Below, in pieces: positions 41,844-52,023 of a stretch of 64,000 bases of DNA. Each line of letters begins with the position of its first letter. Position 1 is the first letter of the stretch. Made by a program: the position numbers and the translations under genes. This DNA comes from Rebecca billardiae RCC1528 (taxonomy: Eukaryota; Haptophyta): positions 496,001 through 560,000 of the forward strand of contig OZ251229.1 of assembly GCA_965240325.2 (NCBI GenBank), given 5' to 3'. The notes under the pieces are model-generated. The model ran no database searches. It was not told the origin of the DNA and was given only the letters and a program-made list of their open reading frames with translations.

Positions 41844-42129
41844 TAGACACCGTAGTCCGAGTCGGCGGCCCCGGGAGTGCCCCGGCTTAGACCGCTTTCG
41901 CTCACGCTCAGCCTTATTTTAGCGGGGGCGTGCGCCATAATTCATTGATGGACCGTAATGGCGGGGCTGCCAGCCGCACTCGCAGCCGGCAGCGGGCGGC
42001 AGCCAACTCGCGTCCCAGCGCGTCCCGGAACCGGACCGGACCGCCAGCGCCACGGCCACCGTCGACGGGCAGCCACGGGCAGCCTGCCGGGCAGGGGCCG
42101 CAGGGCAGTGGACCGGTCGCTGACGCACA
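41844..42129. other. Spacer downstream of PPP4R2-like gene
   Basis: Right-hand copy of the CTTTCGCTCACGCTCAG block (41892-41941), then GC-rich 3' flank of the minus-strand gene. No gene. Confidence 0.5.
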
Positions 42130-42987
42130 CTAGCCCAGAGCGTCGATATCCATCGGGACCGTGTCGCCCTCACTCTCGATGCGGTGGCTCTGTGTCGAAG
42201 CCCCGCTCTCGCCGCCACCGCCGCTGCTCACACCCGCGTTTGCAACGCTCACGAGCGGCTTGACCGCGCTCGCCTCAGAGTCAGGCGCGCTCGGCACGCC
42301 AACAACGCTTATGGTGGTCGTTACCATCAGCAGCTTTTCGAGGGCAGACATGAGCTTTCGGGTCGAGCGGAACCACCTGTGCGGCGCCTCGAGGAGCTCG
42401 CAGCATCGCTGCAGTGTGAAGGGTGGCCTGCGCGTGCGCAGAGCGGTGGAGCGCATGCGAGGCGCAAATGACCGTCAGCGCCGTGCGAGCAATGGAACGT
42501 GCGACGACGGCGCGCTGCGGAGTGAGCGCACCTGTCGAACGACTGTAGGAGCCCAACCAGACGGTCCCGCCACTCCCCGAATTCTGTACGCCGCTCTTGG
42601 TCGTCGCAGTCCGGACAACGCTCATAGTAATCCGCAAGCACCTGCGCCAGCGTGGCCGCCGCGCCAGAGGGTCAGGCGTGTGGGTGCGGCCAGAATGCGC
42701 CGGCTGGGCGCGGCGCTCACCTCTCGTAATCGAGTCAACACGATCTGTTTCAGGTCGTTCCACGGAAGCCTGCGGCGAGCGGAGGAAAGGCGCGCAGGCC
42801 GCGCAGGCCAGCGCGGTGGCGGGCGGACTCAGCCGGACGCGGCCCGCGCCTTGCCTTGAAGCGCCGCGCAGGGGCGGAGCGCGTACGCTGGCTGCCCCGT
42901 GGTTGCGGTCTGTGCGAGTGCGGCCCGCTCCTCTGCGGTCAGAGCCGAAGACTGTGCGCTCGGCGTCGGCGCGCTGTCGTCCAGCAT
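42130..42987 (-). CDS. PPP4R2: Protein phosphatase 4 regulatory subunit 2-like
   Basis: Four exons: 42887-42987, 42721-42769, 42532-42641 and 42130-42427, with introns of 117, 79 and 104 bp (GTACGC, GTGAGC, GTGCGC donors). All junctions keep frame and give 185 residues. Conserved PPP4R2 core: Thr-Gly-Gln-Pro-Ala-Leu-Pro-Trp-Asn-Asp-Leu-Lys, then a linker and Trp-Arg-Asp-Arg-Leu-Val-Gly-Leu-Leu, then Pro-Pro-Phe-Thr-Leu-Gln-Arg-Cys-Cys-Glu-Leu-Leu-Glu-Ala-Pro. The last matches the Pro-Phe-Thr-Ile-Gln-Arg-Leu-Cys-Glu-Leu-Leu motif of animals and plants. It should bind the PP4 catalytic subunit with PPP4R3 and help DNA-damage and spliceosome-related dephosphorylation. The acidic, Ser/Gly-rich tail is far shorter than in animals (about 417 residues). 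The N-terminus is the least certain part. Confidence 0.75.
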
Positions 42988-43101
42988 GGCCGTCGCGTGC
43001 GGCGGCGATCGCGGCCAAGCCGCGCGACGCTGCCGCTGCCCACCGATCTGAGATGACGATGGCTGCCGCCCGCGCGATACCGCCCTTGGTGAGGCAGATC
43101 T

Positions 43102-43881
43102 ACAGGGGTCTCAACAATTAAACGTCACATTCTGACTGAGCTGCACGCCACTGCTCACCCTGCCCCCCTGGGCTGATCCAGGTGGCCCCCACGGCCCGTG
43201 CACGACGGTTTCGACCCAGCGCGTCAGCCCCAGCGCGCGTGGGCTGGAGTTGGGCACACCAGCAGGTCACACGGCTGCAGGCGTACAGCCTGTCGCAGCT
43301 GGCCAGATCCTGCCGCAGGCTTGTCGTCACTGGTCGCGGGCCGTGTGCCCACACAGGCCAGGCCTAAATTGTGCTTGGCAGTGGATCTGGTACCCCCTAG
43401 GGTGGGCTGCATGCCACCTGGGGGGGAGCTCATGGGATGCAGCTGCTGTGGCACAGTGCCCAATCCCGCACCCCCACCTGCGCAAGGACCTGTCGGGTCA
43501 GCTCCCCTGCACTGGGAGGCCAGCAGCAGCGCCCGCTGACACACCCCGAGGGTGGCCAGCCACCCGACTTGAGGGGGCTGGAGTGGGGCTGGTGCAGCCA
43601 AGAGCTCTGCAGCCCAGCTGCTGGTGGCTGGCCTGCATGGATTTTCAAGCTGACCACCCACTGCTGCCTGCCGCACCCCTCGCTGCACCCACCTGGGCTG
43701 CTGCACATGCGCGCTCTGGATGGCACCACAGCCCAGCATGGAGAGCTGGCCAAGCAGCCACCCACTCGTCAGAATGGCCAGGGAGTGGGCTGTGCTAGAC
43801 CACATCTAGCCAGGCAATCAAGTGCTCACATGCCTGTCCAGTGGCACAAACAGAGATACAGCTAATTGTTGAGACCCCTGT
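43102..43881 (+). repeat. 780-bp TIR unit, left copy
   Basis: Starts ACAGGGGTCTCAACAATTA, ends TAATTGTTGAGACCCCTGT. Open frames within are the same length and sequence in both copies but contain no known domain. Confidence 0.9.
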
Positions 43882-44029
43882 GCGGGGTCGGATGCACTTG
43901 CACATCATCACCCAGGCTCAGCAGGAGCCCAACAATGGCTCTTATGAGCAAGAGCAGCTGCGCATGTCACGCCAGACCTGTGAAAGATGCCACTAGGGAC
44001 CAGCCCAGCTCGATCTGACCGGCAACCTC

Positions 44030-44770
44030 GCTGGTCTGGCACCGCTCATAGCGGCTGCACAGCCACTAGCCAGCCGTGGGCCACCCCACTGGCGCCCACT
44101 GGCAGCAGGGCAGACGTAGCATCTGGGCTCGGGCTAGGTGATGAAACCGGGGCTGCCGTTCGGCCCAGGCGGCCCGTACGGGTCGCGTACGACACGCCAG
44201 GCCCGATCCTGCCCATCATCTAGCTGGTTTGGCACCGCTCATAGCTGCTGCACAGCCAGCTGTGGGCCACCCCACTGGCGCCCACTGGCAGCAGGGCAGA
44301 CGTAGCATCTGGGCTCGGGCTAGGTGATGAAACCGGGGCTGCCGTTCGGCCCAGGCGGCCCGTACGGGTCGCGTACGACACGCCAGGCCCGATCCTGCCC
44401 ATCATCTAGCTGGTTTGGCACCGCTCATAGCTGCTGCACAGCCAGCCGTGGGCCACCCGCACTGGCGCCCACTGGCCGCAGGGCAGACGTAGCATCTGGG
44501 CTCGGGCTAGGTGATGAAACCGGGGCTGCCGTTCGGCCCAGGCGGCCCGTACGGGTCGCGTACGACACGCCAGGCCCGGTCCTGCCCATCATCTAGCTGG
44601 TCTGGCACCGCTCATAGCGCTGCACAGCCAGCCGTGGGCCACCCCACTGGCTCCCACTGGCCGCAGGGCAGACGTAGCACCTGGGCTCGGGCTAGGCGAT
44701 GGAAGAGGGGCTGCCGTTCGGCCTGGGCGGCCCGCACGGGTCGCGTACGACACGCCAGGCCTGCTTCTTG
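44030..44770 (+). repeat. Four tandem units of about 187 bp
   Basis: Unit starts (GCTGGTYTGGCACCGCTCAT) at 44030, 44223, 44409 and 44596. The fourth is the most diverged. It sits in the core of the composite element. Confidence 0.9.
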
Positions 44771-45606
44771 TGCCACGCCCTGCATTGCAGGGCAGTGAAG
44801 CCGAACTTGGTGCCAACATCTTAGGGGTGGACACCTGCATCTGCATGAGGTAGGTGATGATGGCCTTGGCCCCTCATATGGGGTGTACTGGCCAGGGCCA
44901 GCTGGTGCTTGTGAGCACCGTCACGGGCTGACCAAGGTGCCTTCTCTTCTTGCCACCTGGCTTGGCCACCATCAGGCACGTAATGAGCGTGGGCTTCACC
45001 ATCGCGCGAGTTGCGCCCGCCAGTGGCCGCCCACCGGCCACCTTTCGCGGGGTTGCATGGTAGCGGCCGGCCAAACTGTTTGCGTTTGCCCGCGAATCCG
45101 GCGGGCCCGCAAAACGCCTTTCCGAGTCGAGCGAACGCATCACGCCCGGAAGCTGCTTCGGAAGGCCGACCCGACGCCTGTCGGAATCGAGACTTTGAGC
45201 TTGATTCGGGCGCGAGAGTCCAGCCGCCAGCAGCGAGCTGCCAAAGTCAGCCGCCGCATGGACCCCTGCGATGGCAGCCGCACTCGGGCGGCGTTGCCAG
45301 GCATGGCTGTACCAGCCCTGGCGGATGTTTCCGTGCTCAAATCAGCGCACTGCAGGGACTCATGGGCCCAACTTGGCATTGTACGACTGCCAGGCCCTGC
45401 CCCCTGCCTCCCCAGGGGCAGAATCACCCCTGCCGTAGCCCTCTCGCACCAACCGTGAGAGCAATCCTTGAACAAAACAAAGCAGTGTGCTGCAGAAGAT
45501 CTAGGTCTTCTCGCACGAAAGCAGGCTTGCATTCCGTCCTACCAACATGGTGGCGGATCACCCACAAAGCCATGGTGCCTATCCATGCCTGGCTTGTTCT
45601 ACTGGC

Positions 45607-46386
45607 ACAGGGGTCTCAACAATTAAACGTCACATTCTGACTGAGCTGCACGCCACTGCTCACCCTGCCCCCCTGGGCTGATCCAGGTGGCCCCCACGGC
45701 CCGTGCACGACGGTTTCGACCCAGCGCGTCAGCCCCAGCGCGCGTGGGCTGGAGTTGGGCACACCAGCAGGTCACACGGCTGCAGGCGTACAGCCTGTCG
45801 CAGCTGGCCAGATCCTGCCGCAGGCTTGTCGTCACTGGTCGCGGGCCGTGTGCCCACACAGGCCAGGCCTAAATTGTGCTTGGCAGTGGATCTGGTACCC
45901 CCTAGGGTGGGCTGCATGCCACCTGGGGGGGAGCTCATGGGATGCAGCTGCTGTGGCACAGTGCCCAATCCCGCACCCCCACCTGCGCAAGGACCTGTCG
46001 GGTCAGCTCCCCTGCACTGGGAGGCCAGCAGCAGCGCCCGCTGACACACCCCGAGGGTGGCCAGCCACCCGACTTGAGGGGGCTGGAGTGGGGCTGGTGC
46101 AGCCAAGAGCTCTGCAGCCCAGCTGCTGGTGGCTGGCCTGCATGGATTTTCAAGCTGACCACCCACTGCTGCCTGCCGCACCCCTCGCTGCACCCACCTG
46201 GGCTGCTGCACATGCGCGCTCTGGATGGCACCACAGCCCAGCATGGAGAGCTGGCCAAGCAGCCACCCACTCGTCAGAATGGCCAGGGAGTGGGCTGTGC
46301 TAGACCACATCTAGCCAGGCAATCAAGTGCTCACATGCCTGTCCAGTGGCACAAACAGAGATACAGCTAATTGTTGAGACCCCTGT
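45607..46386 (+). repeat. 780-bp TIR unit, right copy
   Basis: Same as the left copy, offset by 2505 bp. The identity implies recent duplication, gene conversion or LTR-like synthesis. Confidence 0.9.
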
Positions 46387-46499
46387 AGAGCGCGTGAAGC
46401 CAGCAACTCATTTTCCGCCCGCATCACGAGCGAGCCTTGGCGCCATTGCCCATCTGCGCGGCCGGGTGGGGGCCCGAGGCCCGCGCCCCCGGTGGAGCG

Positions 46500-48071
46500 A
46501 TGGCATGGCGGCTGGAGACGCTCGAGCACGAGAACAAGAAGCTCAAGCTCCGCGTCGACCAGGTCGAGCGTGAGAACCGCGAGCTGAAGCGCTCGCTGTA
46601 CGAGCTGAGCGCTCGGCACAACATCATGATCGGCAGCCTGCGCAAGCACGACGGCCACGCGTTTGACGTCAACAGCCTGCTCGCGGGCGTGGGCGACATC
46701 GAGGCCGAAGACATCGAGACAGCCGAGTCCGCGTGGGAGCAGTCCAAGGGCGCGACTCCGCCGTCAAAGCCTGGCGGCTCGCGGCTCGGCGGCGCTGGCT
46801 CCACGCGTGACACGTCGGACGCGCCGCTCTTCCAGTACAAGTACGACCTGCGCGGGCACCAGGGCTCGGTGTACATGGTCCAGTTCTCGCCGTCGGGCCA
46901 GCTGGTCGCCTCGGGCGGCTTCGACAAGACGGTGCGCGTGTGGGACATCGAGCGCCCCGCGCGGCAGGAGGAGGTGCTCTGCCTGAACGGCCACACGATG
47001 AACGTCTCAGACGCGGCGTGGAGTGCAGACTCGTCGCTGCTGCTCTCGGGCTCCTTCGACCAGACGGTGAAGGCGTGGAACGTGGGCAACGGCCAGCTGC
47101 TCGGCACGTGGCGCGTACCCTCCGAGGCCTTCGTGCAGAAGGTCACCTTCCGCCCCGCCTCCGAGGGCGCCGTCTTCCTCGTCGGCACCACGCAGAAGCT
47201 GATCCTCGGGTACGACCGGCGCATGGCCGACTCGAGCGTGCCGGCGTTCACGCTCGAGAACAACGCGATGGTGAACACGCTGTGCTGCTACGGCGACGGT
47301 AACCTGGTGCTCTCGGGCGACAAGCACGGCCAGCTCAAGACGTGGGATCTACGCTCGCTCAGCTGCGCCGAGTGCCTGCACAACGGCGAGAACTCCAAGC
47401 CGATCTCGCACATCGAGCTCTCCGCGCCGGTCGAGACGGTCGAGCACGACGGCTACGACGACGGCCGCTACGTCGCGGTCAACTCGTACGACAACGTGCT
47501 GCGCGTATACGACCGCGGGCACCAGCGCAGGCGAATGGAGCTCAAGCACTCGCTCAAGGGGCACCACAACAAGAACTGGCCGATCCGCTCCTCGTTCTTT
47601 GTGGGCAAGCACTACCACCGCGCGCGGCCGATGCAACGCCGGCTGCCGTCGTCCGAAGGTGCCGACGACGGCGGCGGCGCGGGTGCGAGCTGCCTCGCGG
47701 GCAACGGCAGCGCTCCCGGCGGTCTCGCTGGCCTCGCCACCGGTGGCGTCGGGAACGGTGCGCACCTCGCGAACGGCACGCCGTCGATCAGCGACGCAGC
47801 CGCCGACCGTCACGACGACCCGCGCGGTGGCAAGCAGTCGGTGCACGACACGATGCTCCTTGCGTCCGGCTCGGCAGACTCACGCGTGTACATCTTTGAT
47901 ATTGGCGGCAGCGCACCCGGTGGCTCGCGGCTTGTGCAGCGCCTCGAGGGCCACCAGGACCGCGTCCACTCCGTCAGCTTTCACCCGCGCGACCCGCTGC
48001 TCGCCACATGCTCGGCCGACTTCTCCATTAAAATCTGGGGGGCCAAGGCGGAGCGTTACCGCAATGCCTGA
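46500..48071 (+). CDS. WD40 repeat protein with N-terminal coiled coil
   Basis: 523 residues from the ATG at 46500, no intron. Residues 1-45 are a strong coiled coil (Leu-Glu-His-Glu-Asn-Lys-Lys-Leu-Lys-Leu). After an acidic linker come WD40 blades, with Gly-His ... Val-Arg-Val-Trp-Asp near 120-160, Gly-His ... Val-Lys-Ala-Trp-Asn near 165-205, weaker blades ending Gly-Tyr-Asp, Lys-Thr-Trp-Asp and Arg-Val-Tyr-Asp, and two strong last blades (Tyr-Ile-Phe-Asp; Ile-Lys-Ile-Trp). A Gly/Ala-rich insertion of about 60 residues (near 385-445) breaks one blade after Asn-Trp-Pro-Ile-Arg-Ser-Ser-Phe-Phe. This is a scaffold-type propeller; I cannot name the orthologue. A complete seven-blade ring is likely. 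The composite repeat ends 113 bp upstream of the start, so its promoter may have been altered. Confidence 0.85.
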   Translation: MAWRLETLEHENKKLKLRVDQVERENRELKRSLYELSARHNIMIGSLRKHDGHAFDVNSLLAGVGDIEAEDIETAESAWEQSKGATPPSKPGGSRLGGAGSTRDTSDAPLFQYKYDLRGHQGSVYMVQFSPSGQLVASGGFDKTVRVWDIERPARQEEVLCLNGHTMNVSDAAWSADSSLLLSGSFDQTVKAWNVGNGQLLGTWRVPSEAFVQKVTFRPASEGAVFLVGTTQKLILGYDRRMADSSVPAFTLENNAMVNTLCCYGDGNLVLSGDKHGQLKTWDLRSLSCAECLHNGENSKPISHIELSAPVETVEHDGYDDGRYVAVNSYDNVLRVYDRGHQRRRMELKHSLKGHHNKNWPIRSSFFVGKHYHRARPMQRRLPSSEGADDGGGAGASCLAGNGSAPGGLAGLATGGVGNGAHLANGTPSISDAAADRHDDPRGGKQSVHDTMLLASGSADSRVYIFDIGGSAPGGSRLVQRLEGHQDRVHSVSFHPRDPLLATCSADFSIKIWGAKAERYRNA

Positions 48072-48894
48072 TCGGTGGAGTGCCGTGGAGTCGCGTCGCC
48101 TGCGTCACGCGAGTTTCGAATTCGACGCGCCAGCGGCGGCACGGGCCGTCTGCGGTGTTGAGGCGACTGGTCAGCGGTTCCAACCGCCGCGGCCGCGCTT
48201 CTGACAAGCGCGCGAGTTGGACTTGGAAGCATTGATGACGTTAAGCTACCACTGAGTACCCGAGCAGCACTGGAGTTAGCCTGCAAAGTGCAGTCGGACA
48301 GGCCGCAGGTCCGCCGACTGACGTCTGACCGACACAGTCACACAGTCAAGACCGCGTAAGACGTACTACCGAGTGGCGAGTACGGACTAAGTAAGACAGT
48401 ACCGGTCGGCGGGTCGCCGAGTGTGCATCCACACTGACACTGCCACAGTGCTACTGAGTACTGCTCACAGTACTCACTAGATCTATAGCCGCCATGCGTA
48501 GTACTTAGTAGTTAGTATAACGGATGAGTCATGTCTCATGAGCCGAGTTGACGGTCATGACTCACATGAGTCGGACTGACACGGTCTACTTACTGATGAG
48601 TCTGAGTCGTAAGAGTAGTAGTGAGTAGTACTCCGCGAGCTAGTATGTGCTGCTCGCACTCTGACTCGTCTGCCCGTCGCGGACTCGGACTCGGTTGACG
48701 AATGACGGGTCAGTGACTGACGCCAGTGACGGGAGTGACGGGTCAGCGACAGCATAGATAGATCTCCGGGACTAATGCTGATACGAGTTTTATAACTAAC
48801 TACGACGTCGTACGTATACGGTATGAGAAGTGTGAGTGACGCGACTCCGCCCGCGGTGTCTGATGATTGATCATGATGATGCCCGGTATCAAAA
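48072..48894. other. Intergenic, no gene seen
   Basis: Low-complexity sequence rich in ACTGAC/GAGTAC words, stops in all frames. Includes the WD40 gene 3' UTR. Confidence 0.5.
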
Positions 48895-49075
48895 TAAATG
48901 GGCCAGCAGGGCGCCTATCGCGTGGGGAGCCGCTTCGACATCACTTCGCGCCGGAGCAGTTTGTTCTGTCTCGGACCATCCGCTCGAGGATAGCAGTCCG
49001 GTTGTACTCGATCCAGTTGCGCTCGAAGAGCGCAGCTCTGTTGGCGCGCTCATCGCGGTCGCGATGGCCAACGAG
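48895..49075 (-). pseudogene. Fragment of the PC-esterase gene 3' end
   Basis: About 180 bp closely match 52005-52165, the last roughly 47 codons plus a few 3' UTR bases of the intact PC-esterase-like gene 3.1 kb away, same orientation. Small indels (for example ATCACTTCGCGCCGGAG against GTCTTCGCGAG) break the frame. It has no upstream part, so it is a dead partial duplicate. Confidence 0.85.
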
Positions 49076-50164
49076 TACTAACTAATAACTACGTACGTAT
49101 ACTACAGTACTCAGTCGTATTACTAACAGTAGTGCGATGAGTGACGTGACTCCGCCCGTCGGCGTAGCCTGTCGCGTCTCAGATCGAGTGATGATTGATG
49201 ACGGAACACACACACACATATATATATGTCTAGCCGTCCTCGTGAACGCCGACGCCAACTGCTGGCCGAAGGTGGGCATGCCGCCTGGCATGTCGATGCC
49301 GAGGCGGCTGCGTGACCGTGTGTTCCTACTCAGTGGGATTTACGTGTCGTCTGTTTGTCCGGGAGCAGCGCCCTTTGAGGCGATGGTCTGGTAGAGGGCG
49401 ATGTGGCTGATGAGCGGCGCTGGCGCCCGGCGTTCTTGTCGTCCTCTTAGACAATCAGTTATTGTACCAATAACCCCACATATATATATATATATGTGTG
49501 TGGTGTTATTGGCACAATAATCGATTGTGTCCGCTGGCGAGAAGTACGTGGCCATACCATCCGCCGCCGATCGACTTTGCCCGCCAGCGGCGTACCGGTA
49601 CATGGCGAACCAGTTGGCTCTCATCGAGGTCAATAACGCACCCTCGAACGCGCTTGCTGCAGCCGCTTGCCTCGGTACCCTACGCCTCCAGCCGAGCTGG
49701 CCCACTGCTGGTGAAGCGCTATACCTGTTCGCGCATACAGCATCATGGCGGATACAAACAGTAATCCGCCGGCCGCCATCATGCTGACAACGGAGCAGTC
49801 ACCACGAGCGCTCACCATCTCCGCCATCAAGCATCATACAAGCAGCAGAGCTCTCTTTGATTCATCAATGACTACAATTACAAACTCTCGGCGGTCGTCG
49901 TCCAGCACGCAATATTCCAGCTCATCGATTGGCTTTCGTCTACTCATCTGCTGCAGCCAGGCGACGAAGCTGCAGTATCCGCTCGCCAAAGAGGCTCGCC
50001 GAAGCTACCGCCTCGTCAGATTCGATCTCGTCGGCTTTTCACCCGCACCGGCTGCTTGGCGAGCCAGCCGAGCTCGATTTTCAGCTGCGCTGCTTTCAGC
50101 TGTGTGCAGTCTGTTTCGCTGTCGCAGCCGCTTTCGTGCCAACGCGCTCGTCGCATAAGGTCAA

Positions 50165-50165
<1 letters not shown>
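49076..50165. other. Intergenic, no gene seen
   Basis: Contains two short AT microsatellites (49217-49227 and 49482-49496), the second inside an imperfect inverted repeat (ATAACCCCACATA ... TGTGTGGTGTTAT). Frames near 49750-50150 lack conserved motifs. Confidence 0.5.
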
Positions 50166-50209
<44 letters not shown>

Positions 50210-50229
50210 CACACTAACACACACACACT

Positions 50230-50316
<87 letters not shown>
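50166..50316 (+). repeat. (CA)n followed by (TA)n microsatellite
   Basis: About 20 CA units, short ACACTA words, then about 42 AT units up to 50316, directly abutting the left end of element B copy 2. Confidence 0.97.
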
Positions 50317-50318
<2 letters not shown>

Positions 50319-51985
50319 CCGCGTTCCGCGGTCCTTTTTCCGTAGAACGAACGTAGTTCAGGGCCCGCGGTGGCGGTGCACCCTCCGTCGCAGTCGTCTA
50401 TTGACAGACCAGTTGCATATGCCCGTACAACTAGACTCCATCAGCGGCGCGCCGCCGCCCGCCGCGCCGGGCGGGCCCATTGCAGCCGCCGGCGCGGCGC
50501 CGATTGTGTACAGGCGGATGCGACGAGGCGTGATCGACGCATGAGCGCGACTCCACGTGCACACCAGGCCACGCGGAGCTGACAGCCAGGGAGCACGGTG
50601 CGGGGCCGCGGATTCGTTCGGGCCGCTGCTGCTGACCGCTGTCCCCGGGGTCACCCCCCGCGCCGGCAGCGCCCGGGAGTAGGGCTGGAGGAGTAGGGTC
50701 CGAGTAGGGTTCGACCAGCGCCTGCGCGACGGCCGACAGGCGGGCGCGAGGCGTGATCGACGCATGAGCGCAACTCTACGTGCACGCCAGGCCACGCGGA
50801 GCTGACAGCCCGAGGGAGCACGGTGCCGAGGTGCGAGGGCACCGGTGATCCGGTTCGCGCACTCGCCGCGCGTGCACGGGCAGCTGACACACCTCGATCA
50901 GGCTCGGCACGCGTTGCAGAGGCACGGCCAGCTCTGGGGACGTCACGCACCACCGTCGCCCGCGCAGCTCGTCCTCCTCGTAGAGTACCGTTCAGTTCCG
51001 AGGCGTAGCCCTCGCTCAGAGTCGACCGACGATGGACTCGGATCGTCGGCGCGCCTGCTCTCTCTCAATCAAGAAGAGTTCTGGGAGACCCCGGAAAGGC
51101 ATGGCAAGGGCGGCGCGTGGTGAAGTCGAAGGCTCAGAGATCGATCAGTCCGGCATCAGGCGCCGCTGCCCCCGAGCTTGCGAGAGCCCGAACACAGGGC
51201 GGCGGCTGCGGCGCCGGCTCGCGGACACGCCGGGGCCGCGCAAGGCCGCGCCGAGGCATCGACAGGGCGGCAGGGGCGGCGGGGGCGCGCGGAGTGAGCG
51301 GGGGCACGACGAACGCGATGTCGACGGCAGTCGGGACCCGCCGCAGCCGCGCGCTCCAGGCGCCATTCGCCGCGCGCACCTGCCCATCGCCGTCCTCACC
51401 CGTCGGTCCTCGAGCCTCGTGCCCGTGGCTCGCCTCCAAACGCGGGCCGCCTCTGGTGGGCCGCCGCCCGGGGCCACGCGCGCGCCCAACCAAGTCCGTT
51501 CGCGTCAGATAGTATTGAGATTCGCCGAGGTTGGCCCATCGGCTACTGACCCTTGCCTCGTCGGCTCCTGATACAGACACGGCGCGATTGAATAGTTGAT
51601 TCAACTGATTCAAGGGACGTACATGGTCACATCGGTTCGCGGCAATCTGTATCTAGATACGTCATCGCTCCTTGGACCTTGCTGCAATCTCATTGGCCGG
51701 AAAAATCGCTTGTAACGGTTCGTTACGTTAGGGATCCTAAAGGGCGTGAAGTTTTTTGGACGGGCGTCACTCCACGCTTTACTATGAACTTGCCGTGGGC
51801 GCGACCTTTTTCGGCCGTGATGCATCGGTTAGAGAGGGTCTCAAAATTCGAAACTCGGTCTCCTCCAGCCATGAAAATCGTCCCCCGTCCCTTTTTTCTT
51901 GATCAAAGATCTTTTTGAAACGTTGTTCGGGCCCGCTGGTGCGGGCTCCACGCTGCGCGCTCCGCCCTGCACCGCGGGCCATCAT
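50317..51985. mobile_element. Candidate 1.7-kb element B, copy 2
   Basis: Left end 50317-50375 and right end about 51697-51985 match copy 1 (35265-36991). The GC-rich interior (50380-51600) differs from that of copy 1 and includes an 80-90-bp direct repeat at about 50522-50600 and 50737-50825. No protein domain recognised. The right end lies 39 bp from the stop codon of the PC-esterase-like gene. Confidence 0.45.
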
Positions 51986-52023
51986 CCGATCGAATAAATA
52001 AATATATGGGCCAGCAGGGCGCG

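Larger units (their letters stand above)
43102..46386. mobile_element. Composite element: two 780-bp units flanking a 1.7-kb core
   Basis: Two same-orientation, apparently identical 780-bp units (43102-43881 and 45607-46386) enclose 1725 bp. Each unit carries perfect 19-bp terminal inverted repeats (ACAGGGGTCTCAACAATTA and complement). The outermost ends are followed by T and A, giving a possible TA target duplication only for the whole composite. The core holds no transposase or reverse transcriptase. It lies between the PPP4R2-like and WD40 genes, which face away from each other. Confidence 0.65.

Noticed and set aside
43224-46310. Identical 193- and 182-codon frames in both 780-bp units
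   Set aside because: The units match throughout, so identity says nothing about coding. Both strands are open equally and there is no known domain.
43102-46386. Ordinary LTR retrotransposon
   Set aside because: Units end in AC...GT with 19-bp inverted repeats, and no primer site, polypurine tract or reverse transcriptase is visible. Kept as unresolved composite.
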